Source: Companilactobacillus kimchiensis (GTDB lineage Bacteria; Bacillota; Bacilli; Lactobacillales; Lactobacillaceae). Taken from it: 64,000 nt of DNA. Where the stretch lies: the NCBI RefSeq assembly GCF_001438805.1, contig NZ_JQCF01000003.1, positions 89,515-153,514 on the forward strand, read 5' to 3'. The notes under the pieces were generated by a model, which did no database searches, was not told where the DNA came from, and saw nothing but the letters and a program-made list of their open reading frames with translations. Both the position numbers and the translations under genes were made by a program. Shown here piece by piece: positions 52,787-61,730 of this stretch. Numbering within the stretch: the first letter of the stretch is position 1; each line of letters opens with the position of its first letter.

Positions 52787-53695
52787 ATGAAGAAAATTGT
52801 TGTACTAGGTTCAATCAACGTTGATACTATTTTAAATATTGCTCGGTTACCATTACCTGGTGAAACCATGGCCATGAGCAATCGTTCTACTGCCGGTGGT
52901 GGTAAGGGTGCTAATCAAGCTATTGCTGCGGTTCGTGCTGGTTCAGAAACAGCATTTATTTCTAAGATAGGTAAAGATCATGCAGCAGACTTTATGATCG
53001 ATACTTTTAAGGAAGATGGTTTGAACATTGAACATGTAACTGAGGACGAAACTGCCGGAACTGGTAAAGCTTATATTCTTTTAGATGACAATGGTCAAAA
53101 CAGTATTTTGATTTATGGTGGTGCTAACCAAACAATTACGACTGAAGATATTAAAAATGCTTCAGAAACAATTGCTAGTGCTGATTGTTTGATCACTGAG
53201 TTTGAAACGCCCCTAGAGGCTTCAATTGAGGCCTTTAAAATTGCTAAAGCTAATAAAGTTTTAACGATTTTAAACCCGGCACCAGCCAAGAATAATATTC
53301 CTGAAGAACTCTTGAAACTCAGTGATATCATTGTTCCTAACGAAACTGAAGCCGAAGCTATTACCGGAATTAAGGTGACGGATTTGGACTCAATGAAAAA
53401 AGCTGCAAAGAAATTGCATACAATGGGCGTAAAGCATGTTATAATAACTGTCGGCGCTAATGGAGCTTTTTATTCACTTGGTGAAGAGGATGGTTTCGTT
53501 AATGCTTTTAAGGTTAACACTGTTGATACAACAGCTGCTGGTGATACGTTTATCGGGTATTTAGCTTCAGCGCTGAATTCCGATTTAGGTAATATCGAGG
53601 AAGCAATGAAATTTGCTAGCAAAGCATCATCTATTACGGTTCAAACTCAGGGAGCGCAAAATTCTATCCCTTATGTTAAAAATGTCAAAATTTAA
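52787..53695 (+). CDS. rbsK: Ribokinase
   Basis: This 302-aa PfkB-family kinase phosphorylates ribose to ribose-5-phosphate. It has the N-terminal signature GSINVDTILNIARLPLPGET, the GGGKGANQAIAA substrate loop (about 38-50) and the C-terminal DTTAAGDTFIGYLASAL motif with the catalytic Asp (about 247). AAAGAGG precedes the ATG at 52787. It is cotranscribed with rbsD, and both should be relieved from repression at the upstream palindrome. Confidence 0.95.
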   Translation: MKKIVVLGSINVDTILNIARLPLPGETMAMSNRSTAGGGKGANQAIAAVRAGSETAFISKIGKDHAADFMIDTFKEDGLNIEHVTEDETAGTGKAYILLDDNGQNSILIYGGANQTITTEDIKNASETIASADCLITEFETPLEASIEAFKIAKANKVLTILNPAPAKNNIPEELLKLSDIIVPNETEAEAITGIKVTDLDSMKKAAKKLHTMGVKHVIITVGANGAFYSLGEEDGFVNAFKVNTVDTTAAGDTFIGYLASALNSDLGNIEEAMKFASKASSITVQTQGAQNSIPYVKNVKI

Positions 53696-53728
53696 GTGAT
53701 TGTAAAAGAAACTTTACGTAAAAGTAGA

Positions 53729-53884
53729 TTGAAATAATTGGTCAAGCATGTTAATATTATAGATGTATTTTTGAATGGTGAATGGTTCGAATGGTTTGAA
53801 TGTTTTGTAACATTAGACTTTCTTCCATGATGTACCACGAAATAATGCACAAAAAATTTTTTTATTTATCAGGAGGATTTTCTA
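53729..53884 (+). promoter_or_regulatory. csp promoter and long 5' leader
   Basis: TTGAAA and TAATAT are separated by 17 bases. The transcript would carry a leader of about 120 bases before AGGAGG and the ATG, as is usual for cold-shock genes whose leader controls translation with temperature. Confidence 0.6.
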
Positions 53885-54085
53885 ATGGAAAACGGAACAG
53901 TTAAATGGTTTAACGCAGAAAAAGGCTATGGTTTTATTACTCGCGAAGATGGTAGTGACGTATTTGTTCACTTCTCAGCAATTCAAGGCGACGGATACAA
54001 GACTCTTGAAGAAGGCCAAGCAGTTACTTTCGATATCGAAGATAGCGATCGCGGACCACAAGCATCAAACGTTAACAAAGCTTAA
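53885..54085 (+). CDS. csp: Cold-shock protein
   Basis: This 66-aa single cold-shock domain has the RNA-binding motifs KGYGFIT (RNP1) and VFVHFSAI (RNP2). It binds single-stranded nucleic acid and prevents mRNA secondary structure. CAGGAGG precedes the ATG. It is a single-gene unit with its own promoter, long leader and terminator. Confidence 0.97.
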   Translation: MENGTVKWFNAEKGYGFITREDGSDVFVHFSAIQGDGYKTLEEGQAVTFDIEDSDRGPQASNVNKA

Positions 54086-54103
54086 TTATTAAACTTTGAT
54101 AAG

Positions 54104-54134
54104 AAAAAGCTAACTCTTAGGAGTTAGCTTTTTT
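54104..54134 (+). terminator. Terminator after csp
   Basis: AAAAGCTAACTC-TTAG-GAGTTAGCTTTT forms a 12-bp stem and is followed by T. Confidence 0.9.
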
Positions 54135-54229
54135 AGTATCTAAAAATATAAATCTTTACCTTAAATTTACAAGAAATACACGTTGCTAGTTTATTATTAA
54201 GACTTAGAAATTAATTTTAAGGATAAATT

Positions 54230-55432
54230 ATGCAGAATGATAACTGGAAAAAGAATTTTAAGATCCTTTGGTTTGGTAGTTTAATTACCGATATGGGTAA
54301 TGCAATGACTTTACCATTCATTGTTTTATTTATTGATACATTAGGACACTTTAATAAGGCCGAGCTAAACCTTTTGGGGGCTGCGGCTTTTTCTTTAACT
54401 TATCTAAGTAAGGCTATCGTTTCACCACTGTGGGGTAGACTGGCTGATCTTAAGGGTCGAAAACTTATGTGCTTACGAGCTTCAGGAGTGATGACCTTAA
54501 CGATTTTTTTGATTGGATTATCACCTAACGTCTGGTTCCTATTGGTATTTCGCTGTCTTCAAGGGGCTTTTTCTGGCTATATCAATAATGCTAATGCCTT
54601 AATGTCAGTTTCGGCACCAAAAAAGATTCAGGGACGCGTTATGAGTAAATTGGTAACTGGTAGTATCACGGGGACCTTGATTGGACCATTGGTCGGGGGG
54701 GCCTTAGCAACTTGGTTTGGATATCGAGGGGCCTTTTTTGTCACTAGTTTCTTGATGGCAATAGTTTTTCTGACAACCTTGTTAGGAGTTAAAGAAAATT
54801 TTGTTCCAATCACAAAAAAAGAATTACAACTAGCTTTTCCAATAATGAAACGGATCGGTTGGAAGTTCTTTTTGGCTTTGTTTGGGTCGCTCTTAGCGGT
54901 TCAAGCCACCACCAATGCAATTACACCAATGTTGAGCTTGCTGGTCAGAGAGCTTGATTCAGGCGGCAAAGAACTGGTGATTATGACAGGAATCGTTTCC
55001 GCTGCTCCAGGATTTGCCACAATCTTGATGGCAGGAGTAGTTGGTAGTCTGATTGACCGCTTGGGAGCTTTGCGTAGTATGATGATTTTTTTATTTTCGG
55101 CAATTATTTGTCTTATTTTAACTAGTTTTGTTCAAAATATTTGGCAATTGGTAGCTTTACGATTTATTTTAGGTATTTCAGATGCTGCCTTGATTCCATC
55201 ATTACAGGTTTTAACTGTACAAAACGTACCCAATGCCATATTTGGACGAGTTTTCAGTTATAATCAGTCAGCACAATCTTTTGGAAATGTGTTAGGTCCA
55301 ATGTTAGCCGCTTGGATCGCTACTTTTTCTGGTTACAAGAGTATTTTCTTATTCTCCGCTGTTTTAGAGGCTTTAGCTTTGATGTTATGGGTATATTACT
55401 CAAAACCAAGACAATTTAGATTGGAAAAATGA
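54230..55432 (+). CDS. MFS drug-exporter-like transporter
   Basis: This 400-aa, 12-helix major facilitator protein has motif A (GRLADLKGRKLM, about 69-80) after the second helix and the drug-antiporter-type motif C region (GTLIGPLVGGALATWFG, about 150). These features fit the multidrug exporter branch (MdtG/PmrA-like). AAGGAT precedes the ATG. It is monocistronic. The substrate cannot be predicted. Confidence 0.82.
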   Translation: MQNDNWKKNFKILWFGSLITDMGNAMTLPFIVLFIDTLGHFNKAELNLLGAAAFSLTYLSKAIVSPLWGRLADLKGRKLMCLRASGVMTLTIFLIGLSPNVWFLLVFRCLQGAFSGYINNANALMSVSAPKKIQGRVMSKLVTGSITGTLIGPLVGGALATWFGYRGAFFVTSFLMAIVFLTTLLGVKENFVPITKKELQLAFPIMKRIGWKFFLALFGSLLAVQATTNAITPMLSLLVRELDSGGKELVIMTGIVSAAPGFATILMAGVVGSLIDRLGALRSMMIFLFSAIICLILTSFVQNIWQLVALRFILGISDAALIPSLQVLTVQNVPNAIFGRVFSYNQSAQSFGNVLGPMLAAWIATFSGYKSIFLFSAVLEALALMLWVYYSKPRQFRLEK

Positions 55433-55527
55433 TAACCTAAGCAAATCTTAAATTTATTTTTCAAATCATAAAAAATTCAAGGTTATCGGCTATAATTAGA
55501 GTTAATAAACTACAAAGGATAGATCAA

Positions 55528-56172
55528 TTGCCACAAAAGAAGAGATATACAGCAGGTCGAAATTATCGGCGCAAGCGAAATAAAAAGAATAATACAACTT
55601 ATATTTTACTAGCGATTATCGCTGTGTTTGTAGTCAGTTTCTTTGGTTACAGGAGATATGTTCAGTATAAAAGTGAAACACAAGTTGAAGTTGTCCAACA
55701 GGATCACACTGCTTTTGTAAAAAAAGTGGCACCATATGCAGTCGATTTAGGTCGAGAGTATAGTGTGCTACCCAGTATTACGATTGCTCAAGCTATTCTG
55801 GAAAGTAACTGGGGTACTAGTTCTTTGGCCAGCCAGTATAATAATTATTTTGGTATCAAAGGTGAGGATCCTTCCAATACGAAGGTTTTGCAAACCAAAG
55901 AATATACTGATGGTCAGTGGATAACTATCAATGGACGTTTCCGAGTTTATTCGGATTTTCGTGAGTCAATGAAGGATCATACTAAATTATTGGTCAATGG
56001 TACGACGTGGAATTCGCAACAATACAAGCAAGTTCTACAATCGAAGGATTATATTGAGGCTGCAGTGGCTTTACAAACTGACGGATATGCGACTGATCCA
56101 GGCTATACAACCAAGATTATTCGGATTATCCAGAAATATAACCTGAAAAAGTACGATGAGGGTATCAAGTAA
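55528..56172 (+). CDS. Membrane-anchored N-acetylglucosaminidase (GH73)
   Basis: This 214-aa protein has a basic cytoplasmic start, one signal-anchor helix (YILLAIIAVFVVSFFGY, about 26-43) and a GH73 domain (about 62-205). The catalytic Glu lies in ITIAQAILESNWGTSSLA (about 93), with the family stretch NNYFGIKG after it. It cleaves the glycan strand of peptidoglycan, for cell separation or growth. AAAGGA nine bases upstream of the TTG at 55528 supports the unusual start codon. Confidence 0.88.
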   Translation: MPQKKRYTAGRNYRRKRNKKNNTTYILLAIIAVFVVSFFGYRRYVQYKSETQVEVVQQDHTAFVKKVAPYAVDLGREYSVLPSITIAQAILESNWGTSSLASQYNNYFGIKGEDPSNTKVLQTKEYTDGQWITINGRFRVYSDFRESMKDHTKLLVNGTTWNSQQYKQVLQSKDYIEAAVALQTDGYATDPGYTTKIIRIIQKYNLKKYDEGIK

Positions 56173-56208
56173 AAATCAAAGTATGATAGACTCTAATTAT
56201 TCTATTAA

Positions 56209-56805
<597 letters not shown>

Positions 56806-56823
56806 TAATGAGAAGGTGGAATC

Positions 56824-57954
56824 ATGACTTTTATTGCGCCCGGTAAAACATTAGGCATAATTGGTGGCGGTAGCGAAACATATATTCTTGAATTGGAAGC
56901 TAAGAGAATGGGCTTTCGGACCATGCTATTAACGGATGAGGAAAATGATATTGCGACACAAGCTGCGGATAGCTTCTTAGTTGGTACGTTAGAGGACATC
57001 GAAAATCTAAGTGAATTGGGCCATAGAAGTGACCTTCTTTTATATATGGATGAGAATTTTGATAGTGGTCTCTTAAAACAATTAACTGACAGCTTTAATG
57101 TGGCTCAAGGATCAGATTTGTTAGCAATTGTTCAGGATCGTTATATCGAACGAACGTTTTTAAATGATTTGAATATCAATGTTCCTCCATTTTTTTCAAT
57201 TGTGACGGTTGATGATATCAAAAGTGCAGTTAAAGAAATTGGATTTCCATGTATCTTAAAACCAATTCAAAAGAATCAAACCGTTTTGAAACGTCATATT
57301 CTTTACAATGATAATGATGTGGAACGGGTTAAAAAGTTACTCCAAGATGGAACCTATATTCTAGAGGCATGGATCGATACTAAGACGGAATATTCCATTA
57401 TGGTCAGCAAGAGTAAGGATCAAAAAATTCATACTTTTCCAATGATCCAGGAAATATATGATGGGACCCATTTGATGAGTTCTTTTATTTATAAGAAAAA
57501 TGATCCCGATGTAGAAGCTGAAATGCAGCGTGTTGCTTTGATGGTAGCTGAAAATATTGATTATGTGGGAATTTTCGGAATAGGATTTATTCTATCTCAA
57601 TCCGGGGTTTTGTATGTTAAAAGGATTTTCCCAGGCATCAATTATTCAGCAAACGTTTATCAAGAAGCCACTGGAATTTCACAATTTGAATTACATATCA
57701 GAGCCATTTGTGATTGGCCGATTCCTGAAATATTCCCCATGTCGAATGCGGCAACTTTGAAGATCATTGAGGGAAATTTGCCCCAGAGTTTGGATTTACT
57801 TCAGGAAAAGGCTCAATGGAAATTTAACTATTACACAGGTTTTAAAGCTAAGAATCAAGCCGACCGTGATGTCGGTTATATTTCAATTTTCTCAGACGAC
57901 GTCGAAGAATTAAAAAATGATATCTTAACAACTAACATTTGGAGAGTAGAATAA
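56824..57954 (+). CDS. Degenerate PurK-like ATP-grasp protein
   Basis: This 376-aa protein has the three-domain plan of N5-CAIR synthetase (PurK): an N-terminal LGIIGGG, a central ATP-grasp with FPCILKPIQKN, and a C-terminal SQFELHIRAICDWP. Key positions differ: LGIIGGGSETYI replaces the usual GGGQLGRM, and YVKRIFPGINYSAN stands where active PurK has VNEIAPRPHNSGH. Metal- and substrate-binding residues therefore appear lost. AGAAGGTGG precedes the ATG, and it is tightly linked to xpt and purB. It may be a non-catalytic or repurposed protein. Confidence 0.75.
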   Translation: MTFIAPGKTLGIIGGGSETYILELEAKRMGFRTMLLTDEENDIATQAADSFLVGTLEDIENLSELGHRSDLLLYMDENFDSGLLKQLTDSFNVAQGSDLLAIVQDRYIERTFLNDLNINVPPFFSIVTVDDIKSAVKEIGFPCILKPIQKNQTVLKRHILYNDNDVERVKKLLQDGTYILEAWIDTKTEYSIMVSKSKDQKIHTFPMIQEIYDGTHLMSSFIYKKNDPDVEAEMQRVALMVAENIDYVGIFGIGFILSQSGVLYVKRIFPGINYSANVYQEATGISQFELHIRAICDWPIPEIFPMSNAATLKIIEGNLPQSLDLLQEKAQWKFNYYTGFKAKNQADRDVGYISIFSDDVEELKNDILTTNIWRVE

Positions 57955-57957
57955 TTC

Positions 57958-59253
57958 ATGATTGATAGATATGTAACTGAACAAATGAAACCAATTTGGA
58001 CTGACCAAAACAGATTTCAAGCTTGGCTCGAAGTAGAAATTGCCGCTGTCGAAGGATGGAGCAAAGAAGGAGAAATCCCGGCTGAAGATGCTAAGTTGAT
58101 TGCTCAAAACGCTAAGTTTAATGTTTCTGAGATTGCAGAAATCGAAAAAGAAACTAAACATGACGTAGTTGCTTTTACAAGAGATGTTTCACGTTATCTA
58201 GGACCTGAAAGAAAATGGGTCCACTTTGGCTTAACATCAACTGATGTTGTTGACACAGCCTATGGGTACTTGATGAAACAAGCTAATGATATTATCCGTG
58301 AAGATCTAAATGAATTTCTCGAAGTAGTTAAGCAAAAGGCTTTATTATACAAAGATACTGTTATGATCGGTAGAACCCATGGGGTGCATGCTGAACCAAC
58401 AACTTTTGGTTTGGTATTAGCTAATTGGTATTCCGAAATCAAACGTGATATCGAACGTTTTGACCATGCTGCTAAAGGTGTTGAAGCTGGTAAAATCAGT
58501 GGTGCGGTTGGTAGTTATGCTAACGTTCCTACTGATGTGGAAAAGTTTGTCTGTGATAAGTTGGGCATTCGCGCTCAAGAAATCTCAACTCAAGTGCTTC
58601 CTCGTGACCTTCATGCTGAATATGTTCAAACAATGGCTTTGATTGCCACATCAATTGAACGTTTTGCCCTTGAAGTTCGTCATTTACAAAGAACCGAAGT
58701 CCGTGAAGCTGAAGAGTATTTTGCGGCCGGGCAAAAAGGTTCATCAGCCATGCCTCATAAACGTAACCCCATCGGTTCTGAAAATGTGACCGGTTTGGCT
58801 CGTGTTATTAGAGGACATGCTTTCACAGCCTTGGAAGATGTTCCACTATGGCATGAACGTGATATTTCACACAGTTCAGCGGAAAGAATTATTATTCCTG
58901 ATACAACTGAATTGTTGGATTACATGTTAAAACGATTCACTAAGATTACTAAGGATTTGACAGTTTTCCCAGACAAGATGTTAGAAGATATGAACCTAAC
59001 ACACGGTTTGATCTTCTCACAACGTGTTCTATTAAAACTAGTTGAAGCCGGTTATTCTCGTGAACAAGCTTATGACATTGTGCAACCAATGACAGCTAAA
59101 GCTTGGGATGAAAAGAAAGACTTCAGAACTATGCTTGAAAATGACTCACGTGTAACTGATAAGTTGTCTGATAAAGACCTCGATGATGCCTTTGATTATC
59201 ACTGGCACCTTCGTCACGTTGATGAAATTTTTAAACGCGTAGGACTAGAATAG
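57958..59253 (+). CDS. purB: Adenylosuccinate lyase
   Basis: This 431-aa enzyme splits adenylosuccinate to AMP and fumarate, and SAICAR to AICAR. The superfamily signature [21 protein letters not shown] (about 262) and the catalytic-histidine region [14 protein letters not shown] (about 140) are intact. The start lies three bases after the purK-like stop. It produces fumarate, a possible substrate for the flavoprotein reductase at 14 kb. It is followed by an intergenic element. Confidence 0.96.
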   Translation: MIDRYVTEQMKPIWTDQNRFQAWLEVEIAAVEGWSKEGEIPAEDAKLIAQNAKFNVSEIAEIEKETKHDVVAFTRDVSRYLGPERKWVHFGLTSTDVVDTAYGYLMKQANDIIREDLNEFLEVVKQKALLYKDTVMIGRTHGVHAEPTTFGLVLANWYSEIKRDIERFDHAAKGVEAGKISGAVGSYANVPTDVEKFVCDKLGIRAQEISTQVLPRDLHAEYVQTMALIATSIERFALEVRHLQRTEVREAEEYFAAGQKGSSAMPHKRNPIGSENVTGLARVIRGHAFTALEDVPLWHERDISHSSAERIIIPDTTELLDYMLKRFTKITKDLTVFPDKMLEDMNLTHGLIFSQRVLLKLVEAGYSREQAYDIVQPMTAKAWDEKKDFRTMLENDSRVTDKLSDKDLDDAFDYHWHLRHVDEIFKRVGLE

Positions 59254-59266
59254 AGAGCACACTTAA

Positions 59267-59672
59267 CTTTCCGTCTTCCATAAAAATCGGCAATAGGGCG
59301 GAACGCCATGGGCATCGTTTCGAACCAACTCAAGTTCGGAGTTGTTTTGAAATCGAGCCTTCTACTAGGCCAGCAGAGTACGCTGACCAAGTAGAATTTC
59401 ATGGCTGACCCTATTGCCGATTTTTATTCCAGACTAAGTAGCACTTTGATTATTTTATTGATTAAAAATAATTTCTCATTATTTTAAATTAATAACAAGT
59501 AACCGGTTATCTAGTCTGGAACAATAAAGCCGATTGGCTCAGCAGTAAAATTATTTTTAGCAATTTATTGATTAGAATAAGGTCGAACTTGGAGACAATG
59601 TGACTTTCATTGGCTTCAAGTCGTCCTACTGCGTTCCAGCCAAATCGACTTTGTTGTGGAAGACGGAATTTT
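59267..59672. repeat. Intergenic inverted-arm element, copy 3 (after purB)
   Basis: The left arm (about 59267-59437) runs from TTTCCGTCTTCCATAAAAATC to CCAGACTAAG, the right arm (about 59511-59670) from CTAGTCTGGAAC to GGAAGACGGAA. Variable branches again pair internally (TCTACTAGGCCAGC with GCTGACCAAGTAGA). No frame is present. Confidence 0.8.
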
Positions 59673-59736
59673 TAACCAAATATCAGAAAGAACGGCATCA
59701 TAATGTCAGATAATATGGACTATTCTTGTCGTTAAG

Positions 59737-59796
59737 AAAAACCATCAAGTTAATTGAAAGTAGGGATACTAAAACAATTAACTTGGTGGTTTTTTT
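59737..59796. terminator. Bidirectional terminator after the element
   Basis: AACCATCAAGTTAATTG and CAATTAACTTGGTGGTT form a 17-bp stem with one wobble. A and T runs flank it, so it works on either strand. Confidence 0.85.
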
Positions 59797-59808
59797 GATT
59801 GAATGATT

Positions 59809-59837
59809 TTGGAGAAAGATTTAACACTGATTATAAT
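59809..59837 (+). promoter_or_regulatory. Promoter of the ABC exporter leader
   Basis: TTGGAG and TATAAT are separated by 17 bases. The predicted start falls at or just after the ATG of a short leader frame. Confidence 0.7.
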
Positions 59838-59841
59838 TGTG

Positions 59842-59898
59842 ATGCTTGAATTAAATAATCAATCAGCGTACGATTCAATTAGCGTTTCAATTTATTAA
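59842..59898 (+). CDS. Possible 18-aa leader peptide of the ABC exporter operon
   Basis: The frame MLELNNQSAYDSISVSIY begins at or within a few bases of the expected transcript start and has no ribosome site, so it would be translated leaderless if at all. Its last codons contain CGTTTCAATT (59883-59892), which is complementary to AATTGAAACG (59981-59990) just before the exporter's ribosome site. The attenuator terminator lies between these two segments. Confidence 0.35.
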   Translation: MLELNNQSAYDSISVSIY

Positions 59899-59923
59899 CT
59901 AAAGACCTGTTTATAATCCAGGC

Positions 59924-59977
59924 AGGACAAGATGCCATGTAGCCTAGCTACAGTTGGTCAATCTTGTCCTTTTTTTA
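59924..59977 (+). terminator. Attenuator-like terminator before the ABC exporter
   Basis: AGGACAAGAT pairs with ATCTTGTCCT, with an inner GTAGC/GCTAC hairpin, then T7. It lies between the operon promoter and the first gene, only 31 bases before the ATG, so expression needs read-through. Confidence 0.85.
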
Positions 59978-60008
59978 CTCAATTGAAACGTAAGTGAGGG
60001 GGAATATT

Positions 60009-61730
60009 ATGAAAGTATTAATGCCATATATTAAGCGCTATCGCAAAGATGTTTATATTGCTCTTATTTCCGTAATTGCTTTAGTTTTTGCAACACTTTG
60101 GCAACCGCGACTATTGCAGGTAATTATGAATGCAATTTTGGATGGTAATAAAACGGTTATTTTTCAACAAGGAATAATCTTGATTGGTTTGGCAATAATT
60201 GGAATTATCGCCGGGGTGATTAATACGATTTATTCTGCTCATGTTGCTCTTGGAGTTGCTACTGATTTGCGGGCAGATTTATATCGAAAAGTGCAATCCT
60301 TTGCTTATGCGGATGTCGAAGAATTTTCGGCTTCTAATTTAGTAGTTAGGATGACCAATGATATTAATCAAATTCAACAAATTGTCATGGCTGGTTTTCA
60401 ACAAGTGAGCCGAATACCACTATTATTTATCGGTGCATTTATTCTAGCGATGGTGACGATGCCACAACAATGGTGGGTTTTACTTGGAATGATGCTAATT
60501 GTTCTTGGTGTCAGTTGGTATTCATATCAGAAGATGAGTATTTATTTTGCGGAAACTCAACAAGATATTGAAGACGTTAATACAGTTGCCCGTGAAAATT
60601 TAATGGGAATTCGAGTTGTGAAATCTTTTGTCCAGGAACCTCATGAAATTTCTAAATTCTCAAAAGCTTCAGATAAGCTAACTAAAGTTACCGCTAAAAT
60701 TGGTTATAACTTTGCTATTTTGATGCCGGCTTTCTTTTTGACCGCTAATATAGCAGTTGTGATTGCTGTTTATTTAGTCGGACAGAATATAACGGTGCAT
60801 CCAACGTATTTAGCTGCCATTACTAGTTTTATTTCGTATTTGATGCAGATTCTTTTTGCAGTTATTAATGGTGGTTTTCTAATGATTATGGCTTCCAGAG
60901 CTAATATTTCCTTAGGAAGAATTGGCGAAGTAATGAATACCGAACCTAGCATGAAATATGTTGAGGGAACTTCAGATCCAGTTGAAGGTGACATTGAATT
61001 TGATCATGTGACCTTTACATATCCAGGTGATGATTCACCAACTTTGAAGGATATTAGTTTTAAAATTAAGGCTGGAGAAATGATGGGAATCGTTGGGGCC
61101 ACTGGTTCTGGTAAAACAACCATGGCGCAATTGATTGCTCGTTTGTATGATCCAGACTCTGGAACTGTCAAAGTCGGTGGGACTGATGTCTGCCAACTTT
61201 CTGAAGTATCATTACGTAAAACGGTAGCCTATGTGCTTCAACGTTCGACATTATTTTCGGGAACAATTTCGGATAATCTAAGACAAGTAAAAGAAGACGC
61301 AACCGTTAATCAAATGCAGTGGGCCGCTAATATTGCTCAGTCATCTGAATTTATTGAACGGTTACCAATGACTTACGATGCACCTGTTGAGGAACGGTCG
61401 TCGAACTTCTCTGGTGGACAAAAACAACGTTTGTCGATCACTCGTGGAGTTATTGCTGAACCTAAGATCTTGATTTTGGATGATGCTACTTCAGCCTTGG
61501 ATGCTAAGTCAGAAAAACTAGTTCAAGAAGCTTTGGACAAGGATTTGACGACGACCACGACAGTTGTAATTGCTGAAAAGATTTCTTCAATTGTTCGAGC
61601 TGATCGAATTTTGGTAATGGATGATGGTCGAATTGTTGGAAACGGCAATCATAAAGAATTAGTAGCAAATAATGAAGTTTATCAAAAGATTTATCAGACT
61701 CAAAAGGCGCGAGAGGGGGAAATGTCATGA
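60009..61730 (+). CDS. ABC exporter half-transporter, degenerate-site subunit
   Basis: This 573-aa protein has six membrane helices (about 1-310) and an ATPase domain with Walker A GATGSGKTT (about 364), a canonical signature NFSGGQKQR and Walker B ILILDDATSALD. The residue after Walker B is Asp instead of the catalytic Glu, and the switch histidine is replaced (VVIAEKISS). This is the non-catalytic-site half of heterodimeric multidrug exporters (LmrC/BmrC type). GAGGGGG serves the ATG at 60009; the GTG at 59994 lies before that site. Its stop overlaps the partner's start. Confidence 0.9.
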   Translation: MKVLMPYIKRYRKDVYIALISVIALVFATLWQPRLLQVIMNAILDGNKTVIFQQGIILIGLAIIGIIAGVINTIYSAHVALGVATDLRADLYRKVQSFAYADVEEFSASNLVVRMTNDINQIQQIVMAGFQQVSRIPLLFIGAFILAMVTMPQQWWVLLGMMLIVLGVSWYSYQKMSIYFAETQQDIEDVNTVARENLMGIRVVKSFVQEPHEISKFSKASDKLTKVTAKIGYNFAILMPAFFLTANIAVVIAVYLVGQNITVHPTYLAAITSFISYLMQILFAVINGGFLMIMASRANISLGRIGEVMNTEPSMKYVEGTSDPVEGDIEFDHVTFTYPGDDSPTLKDISFKIKAGEMMGIVGATGSGKTTMAQLIARLYDPDSGTVKVGGTDVCQLSEVSLRKTVAYVLQRSTLFSGTISDNLRQVKEDATVNQMQWAANIAQSSEFIERLPMTYDAPVEERSSNFSGGQKQRLSITRGVIAEPKILILDDATSALDAKSEKLVQEALDKDLTTTTTVVIAEKISSIVRADRILVMDDGRIVGNGNHKELVANNEVYQKIYQTQKAREGEMS

